Assembly: GCF_018687715.1 (NCBI RefSeq)
Contig: NC_056765.1
Location: 2,046,001 to 2,110,000, forward strand
DNA from: Carya illinoinensis
Lineage: Eukaryota; Streptophyta; Magnoliopsida; Fagales; Juglandaceae
Direction of reading: 5' to 3'
DNA length: 64,000 nt
The position numbers were made by a program, and so were the translations under genes. Under the pieces are notes generated by a model. The model made no database searches. It worked only from the letters and a program-made list of their open reading frames with translations, and had not been told where the DNA came from. Positions 10,591 to 23,122 of this stretch are shown one piece after another (within the stretch, counting starts at the first letter, position 1; the number at the start of each line of letters is the position of its first letter).

Positions 10591-11680
10591 ACGAGCACCT
10601 ATTTCGCGATTATTTTGCAGAAAATCTAGTATATCCCTCGAATCTATTTTGAAGGAGATTTCAGATGAGCCGTCCCCTATTTCTCCGTATTCTAAATGAG
10701 GTAGAGTCTTACGAGCCGTACTTCGTCCAGAGAAGAGATAATGCTAGAAGACTCGGTTTATCTTCTATGCAAAAGATAACTGTAGCACTTAGAATGATGG
10801 TGTATGGAGTTACTGGAGATTTTATGGATGAATACATACGTATTGGTGAAAGCACCGCAATGGAGAGCCTAAAAAAATTCTCTTAGACAATAGTAAGTTT
10901 CTTTTCATATGAATATCTGCGATTTCTAAATGCCAACGATATTACCCGATTGCTTGCTGTAGCTAAACAACGAGGATTCCCAGGAATGCTAGGAAGCATT
11001 GACTGCATGCATTGGAAGAAGAAAAATTGTCCTGCAACCTAGAAATGTATGTACTCTGGCCACATCCGAGATCCCACTATTATTTTAGAAGCAGTTGCTT
11101 CATATGATCTCTGGATATGGCATGCATTTTTTGGTATGTCCGGTTTACATAACGACATTAATGTTCTAGAGAGAGATCTTTTATTTTCACGGAGCTTGCC
11201 CAAGGGCGTGCTCCTCCAGTCAATTACACAATCAATGGCAATGACTACACTATGGGGTATTACCTTACTGACGGTATTTATCCCAAGTGGTGAATTTTTG
11301 TGAAGACGATTTCGTCACCAAGAGGAAATAAGAAGAAAAATTTTGTGAAAGCACAAGAATCCGCAAGAAAAGATGTCGAGCGTGCATTCGGGGTACTTCA
11401 ACAACGATTTGCTATCATTCATGGACCTTCCCGAATGTTCAAAGTGAAGGAACTAACAAATATAATGAAAGCATGTGTTATTCTACATAATATGATCATT
11501 GAAGACGAATGTGATGATAGTGAGAGTCTGAACATTGAGTATGATCAACTTGATGATGATCTTTCGGAATTGTCGCGTAATCATACAACTGAGCTTACGG
11601 ACTTCATCCAGCGTCATCATCATATTAGAGACAACTCGACATATCATCAGTTTCAAGAAGATCTAATTGAACATCAATGA

Positions 11681-12014
11681 CTATTATATTCCCAACATTA
11701 GTCGCGGTCGCGTTATATTCTATTATTTCCACCAATGTTATTTTAAACTATGTTTGAGTTAATCTGTGTTGCATTTGTAATTCCTTAATGTTAGTAGTGA
11801 CTATATTAATTATAATCAAGTTTGGCCTCGTATTTCTTTGAGTATAATAATGGACTATATTTGAGGTAATTTATCAACATGTCTGAATTTGTTACATTAC
11901 TTGCACAAAAATATCAATTTATATTATCATCAAAAGTATAAAAAAATATAACTATTACTTTTTACACATATATCATTGTCCGAAACATAAAATATCAAAT
12001 ACAACCATACAAAA
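11681..12014. other. Spacer between the two convergent Harbinger ORFs
   Basis: AT-rich spacer separating the stops of the transposase (plus) and Myb-like ORF (minus). Tail-to-tail arrangement of these two genes is common in plant PIF elements. Nothing else is seen in it. Confidence 0.5.
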
Positions 12015-13202
12015 TCAATCTGGTCCTCGGGCATGACTGTGTCTCATGATGATATCCCTCTGGAGTTGCTCGAAATATAGCCGCTGCATTTCTGGCATGA
12101 CACTCACGTCCATCACCATAATGCGCTGATCTGATTCCTTCTTTGCAAGCTCCACTTTCTCAACCTCCAACCTCAGTCTTTCATCCTCTTGACGGATTTT
12201 ACTTGCTCTTTTGCAGCTTCAATTTTAATCTTCTTTGCCTCCAACCTCAGTCTTTCATCTTCAAGACGTATTTTTTTTTCCTATTTCTCCTTATCATACT
12301 CCATCTTCTCGGCCTTCAGGCGATAAAACTCTTTCTCCTGAGCGCGTGACTCCTCTAACAGAGTATACTTCATCTTTTTGAGTTAGAAATTTTCCTCTGC
12401 TTGCCTGCCTTGGGCCTTTCGTTTTCCTTTTTCTGCTTTCCTTCCCATTGGCCGGTCCAATTCGATAACCTTATTCTTTATCACATTCTTCGTCTCGAGA
12501 TCAAAAATTTAATCCTCCGTAACGGCGGAACATCGAGTCGGGGTCGAGGTCGGGGACGGGGACATCGTCTTCCTTCGCTTTGGATCCTCCTTTGTGGCGC
12601 GCCAAATCCACTTAGGTTGGTCCTTCAACAGGTGCCAACAATGCTTGAACTGAAAGGTGCATTTTTTTAGCGATTAGTACATAACATTCGCCTTGTCAAA
12701 CTTGCATGTAAACAAATAAAATCCATGTTAAACCAACTTGCACAAAAAATAATACGAATGTAAAATACTAAGAGTAGCAAAATTCTACCTTGTCTTGGTC
12801 AGTCATGCCACTTTGATTTAACCCTTCAATGTGAGCTAGTTTCGTACAAAATTTATTTGTGGCCTTTTGAATAACTTACTACCAATGTATTAAAGACTTT
12901 ATTGTCCGCTCATTTGTGGTTTCCTTATATTGCTAAAAGTACTCAAAGATTTTTTTCCAAAGTTGTGAGTGTTTTTGATCTGTTCCGTGGACGGCATTAA
13001 GGCTACAATTTAGTCATGCAGAGACAAGTAACTTGTCTTCTTCAGGGGTGAAGTTCGTACCCATGACTAATTTCCTAACGCCGATAGGCTCATTAGGGGG
13101 TAGGGGTGGAGAGTCACCAAGAGTCATAAAGGAGGATCCACTTTGCCCACCATAAGTGGGGTCGAGTTGAGGATCTTGACTAAGGAGATTGGTGAAGTAC
13201 AT
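12015..13202 (-). pseudogene. PIF/Harbinger second ORF (Myb/SANT-like), decayed
   Basis: The N-terminal part (MYFTNLLSQDPQLDPTYGGQ...) leads to a Myb/SANT-like start NFTPEEDKLLVSA near 13014. The frame then continues through stops as LNAVHGTDQKHSQLWKKIFEYF and a helix with KETTNERTIKSLIHW. A later part (about 12660 down to 12015) has HCWHLLKDQPKW and a charged coiled-coil (EKEFYRLKAEKMEYDKEK, RLEDERLRLEAKKIK), ending RHSHARGPD and TGA at 12015-12017. This architecture is that of the Myb-like accessory protein encoded by plant PIF elements, which helps the transposase act at the element ends. Several in-frame stops make it non-functional. Confidence 0.82.
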
Positions 13203-14274
13203 ATGTCCAGGGTCTTGTGAATCCGTCTCTAAAAAAATATTTAAATGTTAGAAACCGAAATTTGGCCACCCGTCAGGGTCATCGGCTCAGAAACCAAATG
13301 GTGACATCATGGAAATTTGGCCACCCACCCATGGCTGCAACGTCCGGTTGTCATTACTTGTTGGCCGTCCAGGTTACCTAGCCATTGAGGGAATGAAACA
13401 AATTTCTTGTATGCGTGCCAAGTCCAAAACATCATCACAGCCGAGTTCGATTAGTTTCCACATTATAATTGTATTACAACATAACATAAAACAACAACCA
13501 AACAACATGCAAATCATAAGAATGCAGAATAAGAGCATCCCCATCCGGTCTAAATAATATGAAATATATTAATAAATGTGGCTCAGAATGCTGTAAATAT
13601 TGACAGCATGCGTAACAAAGTTGCCAAACATCAAATGGCTGCAAAACCCCACCCAAACCTCGATTGCCTTTTGTGGAAAGTACCACAAACTGCAATATGA
13701 CCATTCGGGTGAGGATTACCCCGCCATATTGATGGGACTCCATTAATACTTGTGAATTAATGGCTACTAAACACCATCATCATTGCCTAATAATAGTCCC
13801 CCTTCCCCAACAGATCCGAAACACTGCAAAGGACCCAATATGATGTTAATCACAGCCTAATTAATACTTGCATGCTACTCAGAAGAAACATTACTTTTAA
13901 TAATGTCTAATATGATGTAATAGTTTGCTTTTAGGTATATTTTCCCTTAAGCAAGGACCCCACGATAAAAAAAAAAAGATAAAAAAATAAAAATAAAAAA
14001 AAAGGCCAAAAGATTCATTAGATTGGCAATAAAAAGATTATATATGCTAAATGCCAATGGACCCCACAATAAAATTGAGTTTTCTTAACAACAAAAAGGT
14101 CATGAATCCGCATCTAGTATGTTGATATGCATCCATGAATATAACTACATGCGCATCCAGCATATTAATGCTTAAACTAACTACAAGAGTATACCTTTCA
14201 TCCAATTAAATAGTCCAAGTTATGACATAATAGGGGAAATGAAGGTTGCAGAAAAGGGGAAAAACAACTCAGGG

Positions 14275-16322
14275 TGTGATACCCCGTTTTTACGTGTATT
14301 TTCACTGAAGGAATATTTTAATTTAATTAAAATAATAGTTCTTTTATTTTAAATTATTGGATTTTAAATTGATTTTATTTGTTATTTAAGTTTAAATTGC
14401 TGTTTAATTTATTTTAGCTTGTCTTTGGTTTTAAAATTTAGTAGTTAGTTTTTATTAGTTATTTATTATATTTTAGCTTTACATTGTGTTTAAAATATTT
14501 TCTTGGTTTTATTGCTTTTAAAGTTATTTTCGTTAGATCAGTTTTTGGACTCCAGGGGTGAGGATTGGACCTCATTTCTTTTCCCCATCTTTTCTTTTTC
14601 TCTTTCTCTTTTCCTTTTTCTTTCTTTCTTTTCTTCTTTCTTTCTTTTTCTTTCTTTCTTTCCTCCCGTTCTTCTCCTCCCGCGCGACTCACTCTCTCTC
14701 TACCCATTTCCGTTTGTTTTTCTTTCTCCTCCCAGAACCACCGCCGCCGGCCACCGTGCGGCACACAACCCACCCAGTTTTCTTCCCCTCCGGTCGGTGA
14801 TCATCTCCACCAAGTTTCACCAGCATCCGAGCCGCCGTTTAGCCGGAATAGTCACTCCAAGCCAAACGGCTTTTGCTCCGATTTGCCGCCGTCGCTCCAC
14901 CTCCGGCCACCACCTCTTCACCACTTCATCACTGACTCCTTGTCATCCTAAACCACCCATTTTCGGCCCCAATCCGTCGCCAGAACAGTCCCCATGAGCT
15001 AACTCTCCGATTTGGGTATTTTGGCCTCCTACCGCCGTTTTCGCCGCCACCCACAGCTGACCCTCACTTCCACTCCCTAGACCATTCCCTATCAATTTTG
15101 TGTCTTGGTTTGTCCCCGTTCAAAAGTGAATAATTTATTACCCACAGCAATAGTGTAAATTACACTGTTACGTTGCTTTTCCTCCGCCTTTTGCAACGCC
15201 GCGAGCTTTCGAAAAATACCATATAGCGCTGTAAGTATTTTTCCAAACTCTACTTTTAGATTTAAATGTATTTTGCTCTTATAATAAATATTTATCTGTT
15301 AGTTGGTTGATTCCGGACTGAGTCCGAGGAGTTTGGGGGTCAGGTGGATTGAGGACGGAGTACTTGGTTTTGGTTGTTTGTGATTGCTTGGTTATTTGTG
15401 CCATGAGGCGTGCGTTACATATTGCATACATGTGCATTTTATTTTAATTGAGAAAATTGTGTTTTATTGGCATAAATGGATTTCGGGTGCGTGTGTCTCA
15501 CGAGCCCAATGTCGAGATGGGTTATTATCTCGGTGGAGCTCCTCTGGTCACTCGGGAGCGTAATATACTGAGTGACGTCCCCTGAGTTGTCGCTGGGCGA
15601 CGACGGGAGCGGGGGCTAGAGGATGCTTGGCTACGAACGCGCAGGGCGCGGAACTGGGCATCGCTCGTTTAGGTGTCACACGCATGGTTGTTACCTGCGG
15701 TGTGGCACAGGAGCCAGGGTGTGTGGATGACCCCTAGGGGAGGTCATGGTGCATACGGATTAATCGGTTAATGGATTGAGTTGGATATGGGCCAAATGTG
15801 ACTTTTGGCGTTATATTTTGAAAGGATATGTTTTTCGGCCAAATGGGATTTTTGGCGTGTGTGGAAAAATATGATTTTATGGGTTTTGTGCATTGGCATC
15901 CTTTCATGCATATTGTTTGAGTTTTTATGTTTTTATCTGGTGGTGTTTGGATTTTACTTACCTGCGGCACCATTTTTGGTACCATAGATTTTGGTGCAGA
16001 GTTCAAGGAAGAGGAGGAGGCTGAGCCCGAGGATGCGGCTCCGCTGGGGTGCTGAAGTTAAAGTTTAAGCTTTGTTGTTTGGTTTAAAAACAATATTTGT
16101 GCTTTGTAATATTTTATTATGTATGTTTTAAACAGCTTTGTATTAAATTAAGAAAAATTCTGGTACTTAGTTATTGACTTTGCTTTCCGCTACGTGTTTC
16201 TCGTGCACATTCGTTGCTTATGCACACACTTGGCACTCGTCGATAGGGTGGTGACCCGTGATGTCACCATCTGGACGTCTCGATTTCCCCGTGTCTGTGT
16301 GTGGGGATTTGGGTGCATCACA
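14275..16322 (+). mobile_element. Solo LTR (Ty3/gypsy-like), 2.05 kb
   Basis: It begins TGTGATACCCCG, ends GGGTGCATCACA and is flanked by the 5-bp duplication CAGGG (14270-14274 and 16323-16327). No gag-pol coding is present. A long polypyrimidine tract (about 14575-14720) and a donor-like GCGCTGTAAGTATT near 15230 lie inside. The ends resemble those of the LTR at 7330-10590 (both finish GCATCACA in their own orientation), though the bodies differ. Confidence 0.88.
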
Positions 16323-17666
16323 CAGGGTCTAATAGTTTAGCACAATAAATATTCAACTAAATTTAGTACTCTGAAAGTTGCAATTTATTTTCCAGAAATG
16401 TGACAATTCGGGACAAGAGAGAGTTTAACATTAGTATTAAGAGAGTAGAAAGTAATTCTACATAATTTGAAAAGTTATTACTAAGATGTTGAAACACTTC
16501 CCTAGCAATATAAATAACAATCACAGAGCATGAATTTAAGGGTGAAACATTGATATATGTATTATTTCTAAAAACTGAATTTATTTGTGAGAGTCTAGCA
16601 TAACTATAGCTAAACAACAATCAACAACCAAGTCTCATTTCAACGATCCATTACAACTAAGTTCCAAATGATAAAGACCCATATTGTCACAACTATAATG
16701 GGTCTGCACAGACCAACCTATTAAAATGGCATTCAAAACCAATAGATTTACAAGTATATATAGAATAGTAAGCTTGGTCCAATTACAGTTAATACAATAT
16801 CCAATCAACCAAAACAATAGGTATTTTTTGCATCCGCACCATCCACTTGTTTAAGCCATATAATACATCCTCAATTATATTTTATAAGTATAATAAAATA
16901 TCACTTATATTTTATATGGACTGAGTTAATGAAAGGTAAATGAAAGGTATATGTATATGGACTGAGTTTATAAAATATCACTTATAAAATATCAATTACT
17001 TGGTCCAACTGCAGTTAATGAAAGGTAAATGAATATCCACCAGCCATATCATATGGACTGAGTAGTCCTCAAAGAAAAGAAATTCAATGTGTATCCAAGT
17101 GCAAAAATAAGGTTTAGATATCCAGCCCCCAATAGATAGATACTATAAGAGTTCAATCTCACCCTACATCTTCACACTTAAATGAGATACCAAGCAAAAA
17201 AGGAGCTAATATTGCTCGGCATCAAGTCATAACATACATCACAACAGATCTCAGTGCAGTTCCACCATAAAAATTAGTACAGTGCCAATACAAGTTGAAG
17301 ATTTATCAACTTGCCAAACCCAGAACAACTATATACAACTACAGAAACATGGGTTGCATCCAAATTCTAATATAAAATCTGCATGATAAAACTTAACAAT
17401 GGTAATCTTCCCAACAAGGTGAAAGCAACCCAAATATTTATAACAAAATTCAGAGCAACTGAAATCTCAACAACCATTTTGAGTTAAAATTTTGAGAAAG
17501 AATAGCAACTGAGAGGATTCTCAGATTAATTCACAAGTTTCAGACACAAATGCAGTGTTTTTGAGCTACGGTTTTCCTTGCTATAACCACAAAGTTTCAG
17601 ACCCAATCAACAACCATTTCGGTCCTTCAACAGATTTCAATGGAATATGTAATCTCATAGCAATGG

Positions 17667-17762
17667 TAATCGAAACAACAAATTCAGAGCAACCCATAAT
17701 TGAAACAACAAATTCAGAGCAACCGAAATCGAAACAACAAATTCAGAGTAACCCAAATCGAA
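17667..17762. repeat. Short direct repeat, three units
   Basis: Three copies of the motif GAAACAACAAATTCAGAG followed by YAACCC lie head to tail with a 28-33 bp period inside the PIF-like element. No function is suggested. Confidence 0.7.
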
Positions 17763-18604
17763 ACTCAATCCCTTCATCAACGATTTTGAGCAAGAATAGC
17801 TAGGGTTTTCATACTGTAATACATAAAAAAAGCTAGATATTTTTTGCAAGAATCAATCTCCAAATACATGCAACCATGGAGGAAACCGAGTGAGGGATAT
17901 TAAATGAGAATGCAGAAGCTCGGTGGCCAACCATGGAGGATCCCAATTCTCACAAAGTCCAACCATTTTCAGATGCCGAAACTCAAAATATGCAAGAGAG
18001 AATATGAGAATCCTGCCATGGAGGAAACCGAAAGGAAATGGGATGACTTACAATCGTTGCGGACTGCTCTGATGGCGAGGGAGGAGGTGATTTCGCGAGG
18101 GCACCTAACTGTCCAGAGCAAGAACCGTGGGACAAGAGAGAGAGAAAAAAAATTTGGGGATGTACAGTCGATGCACAAATAAGGAGATTTACTGTATAAA
18201 CCGGAAACCTAAACCCCATTTTAGGGAATGGGATGGAGGAATCATGGAAAATCCTATAATTTTTCCCAAATTATAGGGAAAGTATCGGTATGCAGATGCT
18301 GATGGGGATGCTCTAACTACATGATCATCAAGAGATGTGCATTATAGATGAGATTAATACTTTTTACAATATATTTCACAATTATATTTAAAATAAGAGA
18401 TTTTATTGTAAAATATCATATAAAAATAATAAATGTTTACAAAAATGCTCTCATTTTATATCATATGCTGTAAAAAATATTAAGAAAAATGTTATGTGTG
18501 TATCATTACTCTTAATTTTTTGGCGTGTGGTTGCATGTTGGGTTTGACTGAAAAGGGGGGACAAGAGATGGTGGGGGAATTGTATTTATGAGTGTGCAGG
18601 CCTT

Positions 18605-18685
18605 TAGAGCACTTGCATTTGACTAAGAGGGGGGGGGGGGGGGGGAATTGGATTGGTTTAGCCAAATGCGAGTGCTTAGTCAAAT
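18605..18685. repeat. Short inverted repeat with a G-run
   Basis: GAGCACTTGCATTTGACTA is followed within about 60 bp by its near inverse CCAAATGCGAGTGCT, with a run of about 17 G in between. It may be a very short Tourist-like MITE or its remnant. The G-run length could be affected by sequencing error. Confidence 0.4.
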
Positions 18686-19256
18686 ATAATAAATTTGTGA
18701 GTAAATTCGTTGGCATTGGATTAGACATAATAACTTCATCTGAATTTTCTACAGTTATTCATTCAATTTAAAGTAAACTATAGCTCGATCATATCATTTT
18801 TGAATGAATGTTTGTAAACCCACTTCCTCTCTCTCCACTTCATTTCTTCCCCACGCATTTCACCTCTTTCTCTCCACTTTAGTTTCTTTCCCACGCAATT
18901 CTCCTATTTCTCTCCACTCTAGTTTCTTTCTCATTGTCCAGGAGCTTTTTGGTTTCATCTGGTCTTGAAGGCACCACTACACCACCCTCTCCGCTCTCTC
19001 TTTCTCTGGTTTCGTCTGTTCTATTTCTCTCCAGTTGCACCAAGTATTTGATGTTAACAAATGAATCTTTACATTTATTCTTCCTCACACACTTCTTCTT
19101 TATAAAGAATGTGATTTTTCTCTCCAGATTGTTGTCATAAATAGCTCTATGGCCAACTCGTCCGCTTTGCCCAATCATTTCTTTGCCAGCTCCTCTTTGG
19201 TACTGCTCATACCGAAACCCCTTCTCACAAGTGAGTTTTCTTGTTTGCTCTTTCTC
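18686..19256. other. Intergenic, no gene recognised
   Basis: AT-rich with a C/T-rich part at about 18825-19030 (repeats of TTTCTCTCCACT). No coding region could be supported. Confidence 0.5.
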
Positions 19257-19259
19257 TTA

Positions 19260-19573
19260 GCTATCATTTGGATGTTGAGCTGAATTGAGATGAATTGAAT
19301 TCTTTATAAATAATAGTAAGTTTTGTGGGCCCACCTAAGATGAATTTAGATGTTGAGATGAGTTTAGATGAATTTATAAGAAGTTGAAAAATGTTATAAG
19401 TTCCGAGTGTAAAGAGGTGTTGAGTTAAAGAGGTTGTGGATTCCATGTGTAAATAGGTTTTGAGTTGAGATGAATTTAGTGATTTGAGAGTTAGATGTTT
19501 TGAAGTTAAACTCAATTTAAAATTAAACTGAATAGAATTTATCTCAGTTCAGTCCAAATTCCAAACAGGGGCC
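19260..19573. mobile_element. Tourist-like MITE, 314 bp
   Basis: Flanked by TTA on both sides (19257-19259, 19574-19576). The left part, TTTGGATGTTGAGCTGAATTG, is inverted at the right end as CAGTTCAGTCCAAATTCCAAAC. Several GAGATGAATTTAGATG repeats lie inside. Size and duplication fit a PIF/Tourist MITE. Confidence 0.65.
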
Positions 19574-19576
19574 TTA

Positions 19577-21340
19577 ATGTAAAAATGTTCTTGGGTGAAA
19601 TTTCTTGTGTGAAATTTGGGTAAATTCATGAGTTAAATTTCATGAATTTACCACTGGACGTACATGTTCAGTTAAAAGAAGGTGAAAACAAATTTGTGCT
19701 ATGAAATTCACATGGAATAAGAGAAGCTATAAAAAATGAAGAAAATTTGGAAAAACATGCGAAATAAAGTGATAAAAACAAGAGATTCCATCTGATTGCG
19801 TGATGAAAGATCAGTAAAATATAAAATGTTGAGCTTTTTTTTTTTTTTTGTAAATGTTAAAACTTTATTATTGATCATACATGGTTATTTAGGTATACAA
19901 GGTGTATGCATGAAAAACAGTAATCAAGAAAAGGAAAATTAAACGCTCTTGACCAATACATACTAATATTTTTAAAGAAACATAAAAAAGGCTTTTGACC
20001 AGCATCTTGGTGCCATGACACTGAGACCAAAGCCAATTTGTGGACTCTTCAAGACCTACATTTTTTCATTGTTCTGATAGTGACAACAAAGCCAATTTAT
20101 GGAGCATCTTGGTGCTCTAATGGTAATGAACATCCCTCTGAAGAATTTCTACCTTTCTAGGATCAATAGTAGCAACAACTTCATCTACAATAGGAACCAA
20201 AATAATAGAATAGGCTAATTACAACAAATACAATAAAAAGTGGACATGTTTTCAAGTCAAAAGAAAAAAAAAATTATTTACAGAGAAATAACAAAATGAT
20301 TCAAATGAGGAAGGTAAACTCTTCCCCTGCCATTATTTATGGTGAAAGTTGTTTGTTATCTTTTTTCCCTTGCCATTATCTTTGGTATGAGTTTTTCTTC
20401 ATCTTTGTTCATTTATTTTCTACTGGCATTTAGTTGTAAGCTAGATATTCAGTTTTGGACAAAGGTGACCACTTATAGATGTTCATGTGACATATGGCCT
20501 ATATTTCTTAATTCTAGTATTGGCAATAAGGCAATAAAAGACAACTTTTTCTAAATTCTAGTAATGACCAAAATTCAAAGACAACTTGTGCAACTAAAAA
20601 TTTGAGAAGTCATTGTCAAGCAGCCCATACTTGAAAGATTGTTTATGCTTTTTAACCTTTCTAATGATATTAAATATGTGCCCTACCCTGTCCAAATCAT
20701 AGTTCAAACAACCCCCTGCCCTTCCCTCACAATTTTAAGAAGTTATCTTCTTTTTTATTTATTTCAGCATGAACCAACAACAGTTTATAGACTTGCATTG
20801 TTTTGTTTTATTAGCTTATGAACACTTCTTACTCTTACCTACAAAAACTGTCACATTGCACCATCTACTTACCTTAACTATCACATTGCATGGATGTAAC
20901 ATCCAAGTTATAGAACAACTTAAATATTGTATAAGACTTTGTTTATACCAAATATTGGCATTATGAGCCTAAATTTGATTTTGTACAATTATACTTGAAT
21001 CAATGATGGACACTTCTTACTCTTTTGTTATTTTGGGCTTTAAATATGAGTGTTTATGACTGTGGGCAGCAACTACATGCTGCTGTAGGTGTGTGTATGT
21101 AGCAAAAACTAGACTAGGAAATACTAGAGTAAAACCTAGAGTTGGGATGCTGTTGTAGGGACTCCACTTGTTCTGTTGGGACTCCCAAAGGTTTGTCAAA
21201 ACTATATGTTGCTATTGGGACTGCATATGTTGGAGTTTGTTGATCATTTTGAGCTGTTATATGTTGGTGAATCTTTTTTTTTTTAATACCATCTAGGTTC
21301 ATCTATATGCTGATGTTATAGGGTGTGATCACGTGGTTTA
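19577..21340. other. Intergenic, mostly AT-rich
   Basis: No gene is supported. A poly(T) tract at about 19837-19850 followed by non-coding sequence could be the tail of a decayed retroelement in minus orientation. Other open frames here are short, have no recognisable domain, and show no codon-like pattern. Confidence 0.45.
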
Positions 21341-22899
21341 TACATACTACATAATATTCATTCATGAATACATACTACTTCCTTCCTGCACCACCGTGAT
21401 CCAAATAATATTCATTCATGAATACATTCATTCACAAAATAAATTAATAAAATTACTTTTTAGTTTTTGGAAGGAAATAAAATTACTATGGGCTGAAACG
21501 GAAATAAAATACATTCATTCACACTCATTCACGAAAGGAATTTGTGGTTGAAACAAAATAAAATTACTTTTTAGTTTCTTGAGGGAAAGAAAAAAGTAAA
21601 AGGTAAGAGAGAGAAATGAATAAAATATTTACACATTTGTGAACAGTGCCCACTAAATGTAGCGGTGGTACTGTAGCAAGTTGGAAATAGTGATGAAATG
21701 CATAATCCATTGGATGGATATTTTGATCTCTTTCCTTTAAATGTTACTAAAAGTTGGATTTTGCATAATCCATTGAGAATGCTCTTAGCAAAGAGTTTTC
21801 ATCTGAGGAGACGTAAAAGGCTCTGCTCACAGTTTACTAGGGTCCCATTTGGTTTCATAGATAGTCTTAACATTCCTCATCTCAACATCCAAATACCATT
21901 CAAACACAAACATTTTTAATTTCAAATTTTCAACTTTTTCATCAAAGCATTACGTTTTATTTATTACAACTTTCCTAAACTTACAAGTAGAAAAAAAAAG
22001 TCACCCAAATCTCAAAACAAAAGTAATATTATAATAATATTTTAACTTTATAATATTTTTATTCAATTTTTTTCTCTCATTTTTTAAAATCTCATTAAAC
22101 ATCTTAAGTCAAACCATTTCACTACTAGTTACAAACTATTTCACTATTATTTATATATTTCTCATCTCATCTCATCTGTATAACGAAACTAGGTTTGAGA
22201 CTAGCTCTAGCTGCTTCAAGTACTATCGCCATACAGGTGTCAAAGAAGCTTAACAGCAACATTTTAAGAGATCAGATAGAAAAAGATACCATGTTTAGTT
22301 TTCGTATATCAATGCTTTTTTTAAATCATCATGTTTAGTACTCTCTCTTCCAATATTTTCCAATCCTGAACGCCATTAGATCATTTCCCCTTATCTTCAT
22401 GAATCAACCTATGATGATCACTTATATGAACTTTCGGATTGTGCAAACGGTTCTGAGTACTTTTGCAATCAGTTTTAGCTAGCTGTGCCAATAAGTAAAT
22501 TAATGATAGTAATCCAATGCAATAAAGAGTTTTATGGGGATCAGTAGTAGATTGCTTGTAAAGAAAGGATAACCCAAGTACTACTCATGTTAAATTAATA
22601 TATATCTAAAGTTAACTTGGTAGGATAACCCAAGTACAACTCATGTTAAATTAATATATATCTGAAGTTAACTTGGTACGTGGGTTTCATATATATGTAT
22701 TACTCTGCAAATGATTCATTAGCTAGCTTATCATCTCATGCACCTGAATGCTTGCTAGCTTATCAAGGAAATGCAAATTGAGAGAATAAGTAGTACTTCA
22801 TACTCCAATGTAGTTTTGAACTCATTATATATAGTATTTGAAAGTCAATCTTTCAAAAAAATTGCTTCGTGGCACAAACCCCAACTAGGGTTTAATTTT

Positions 22900-23095
22900 A
22901 TAAGCGAGAGAGAAATGATATTTGCAATCTTAAGATGCGTAAGTTCGCACACTCCATTTGAAAAAATTGAGTAGATTAATTTAGGATCCACATTAAAAAA
23001 AATCATTTTTTAATATTGAACTCTATTTTTATTTTCTAAAAAGAGTGCACGGCCCTTGCACATCTTAAAATTATATCTAGTACTACTCTTAATGA
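22900..23095. repeat. Dispersed AT-rich MITE family member
   Basis: A segment beginning AGAGAAATGATATTTGCA, with TTCGCACACTCC, a GGATCCACAT core and a run of A/T, ending in ATCTAGTACTACTC. Related copies lie at 25395-25580, 25735-25910, 29730-29915 and 38947-39112. The last is in reasonably similar form (CGTGAAGTGTGCAAG ... GTGGATCATG). Confidence 0.5.
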
Positions 23096-23122
23096 TCAAA
23101 TGACACATCATATTATGAAAAG

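Larger units (their letters stand above)
7171..11680 (+). pseudogene. PIF/Harbinger transposase (DDE_Tnp_4), interrupted by a solo LTR
   Basis: The protein starts at 7171 (MAHTFFRKLL...) and reaches FIRRDHIQGHE, where a solo LTR (7330-10590) interrupts it. Removing the LTR and one copy of the ACGAG duplication restores the reading frame into HLFRDYFAENLVYPSNLF. The rest matches plant PIF/Harbinger nucleases: MSRPLFLRIL, YFVQRRDNARRLGLSS, DEYIRIGEST, GFPGMLGSIDCMHW (first catalytic Asp), GLHNDINVL (second Asp) and DVERAFGVLQQRFAI (acidic third residue). It is decayed: TGA at 10650-10652, TAG at 10884-10886, TAG at 11040-11042 and a frameshift near 11190. The C-terminus ends at 11680. The partner Myb-like ORF lies convergently at 12015-13202. 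Confidence 0.9.
13533..18313. mobile_element. Non-autonomous PIF/Tourist-like element (host of a nested solo LTR)
   Basis: The left end is GAGCATCCCCATCCGG and the right end is the inverted CTGATGGGGATGCTC. Both are flanked by TAA (13530-13532 and 18314-18316), the three-base duplication of PIF/Harbinger elements. Without the nested LTR the element is about 2.7 kb. No transposase is visible. Its interior includes a small direct repeat (17667-17762). Confidence 0.75.

Noticed and set aside
14503..14997. Overlapping open frames of up to 164 codons
   Set aside because: They lie in the polypyrimidine tract of the solo LTR and translate to low-complexity Phe/Ser/Leu/Pro or Lys/Glu runs.
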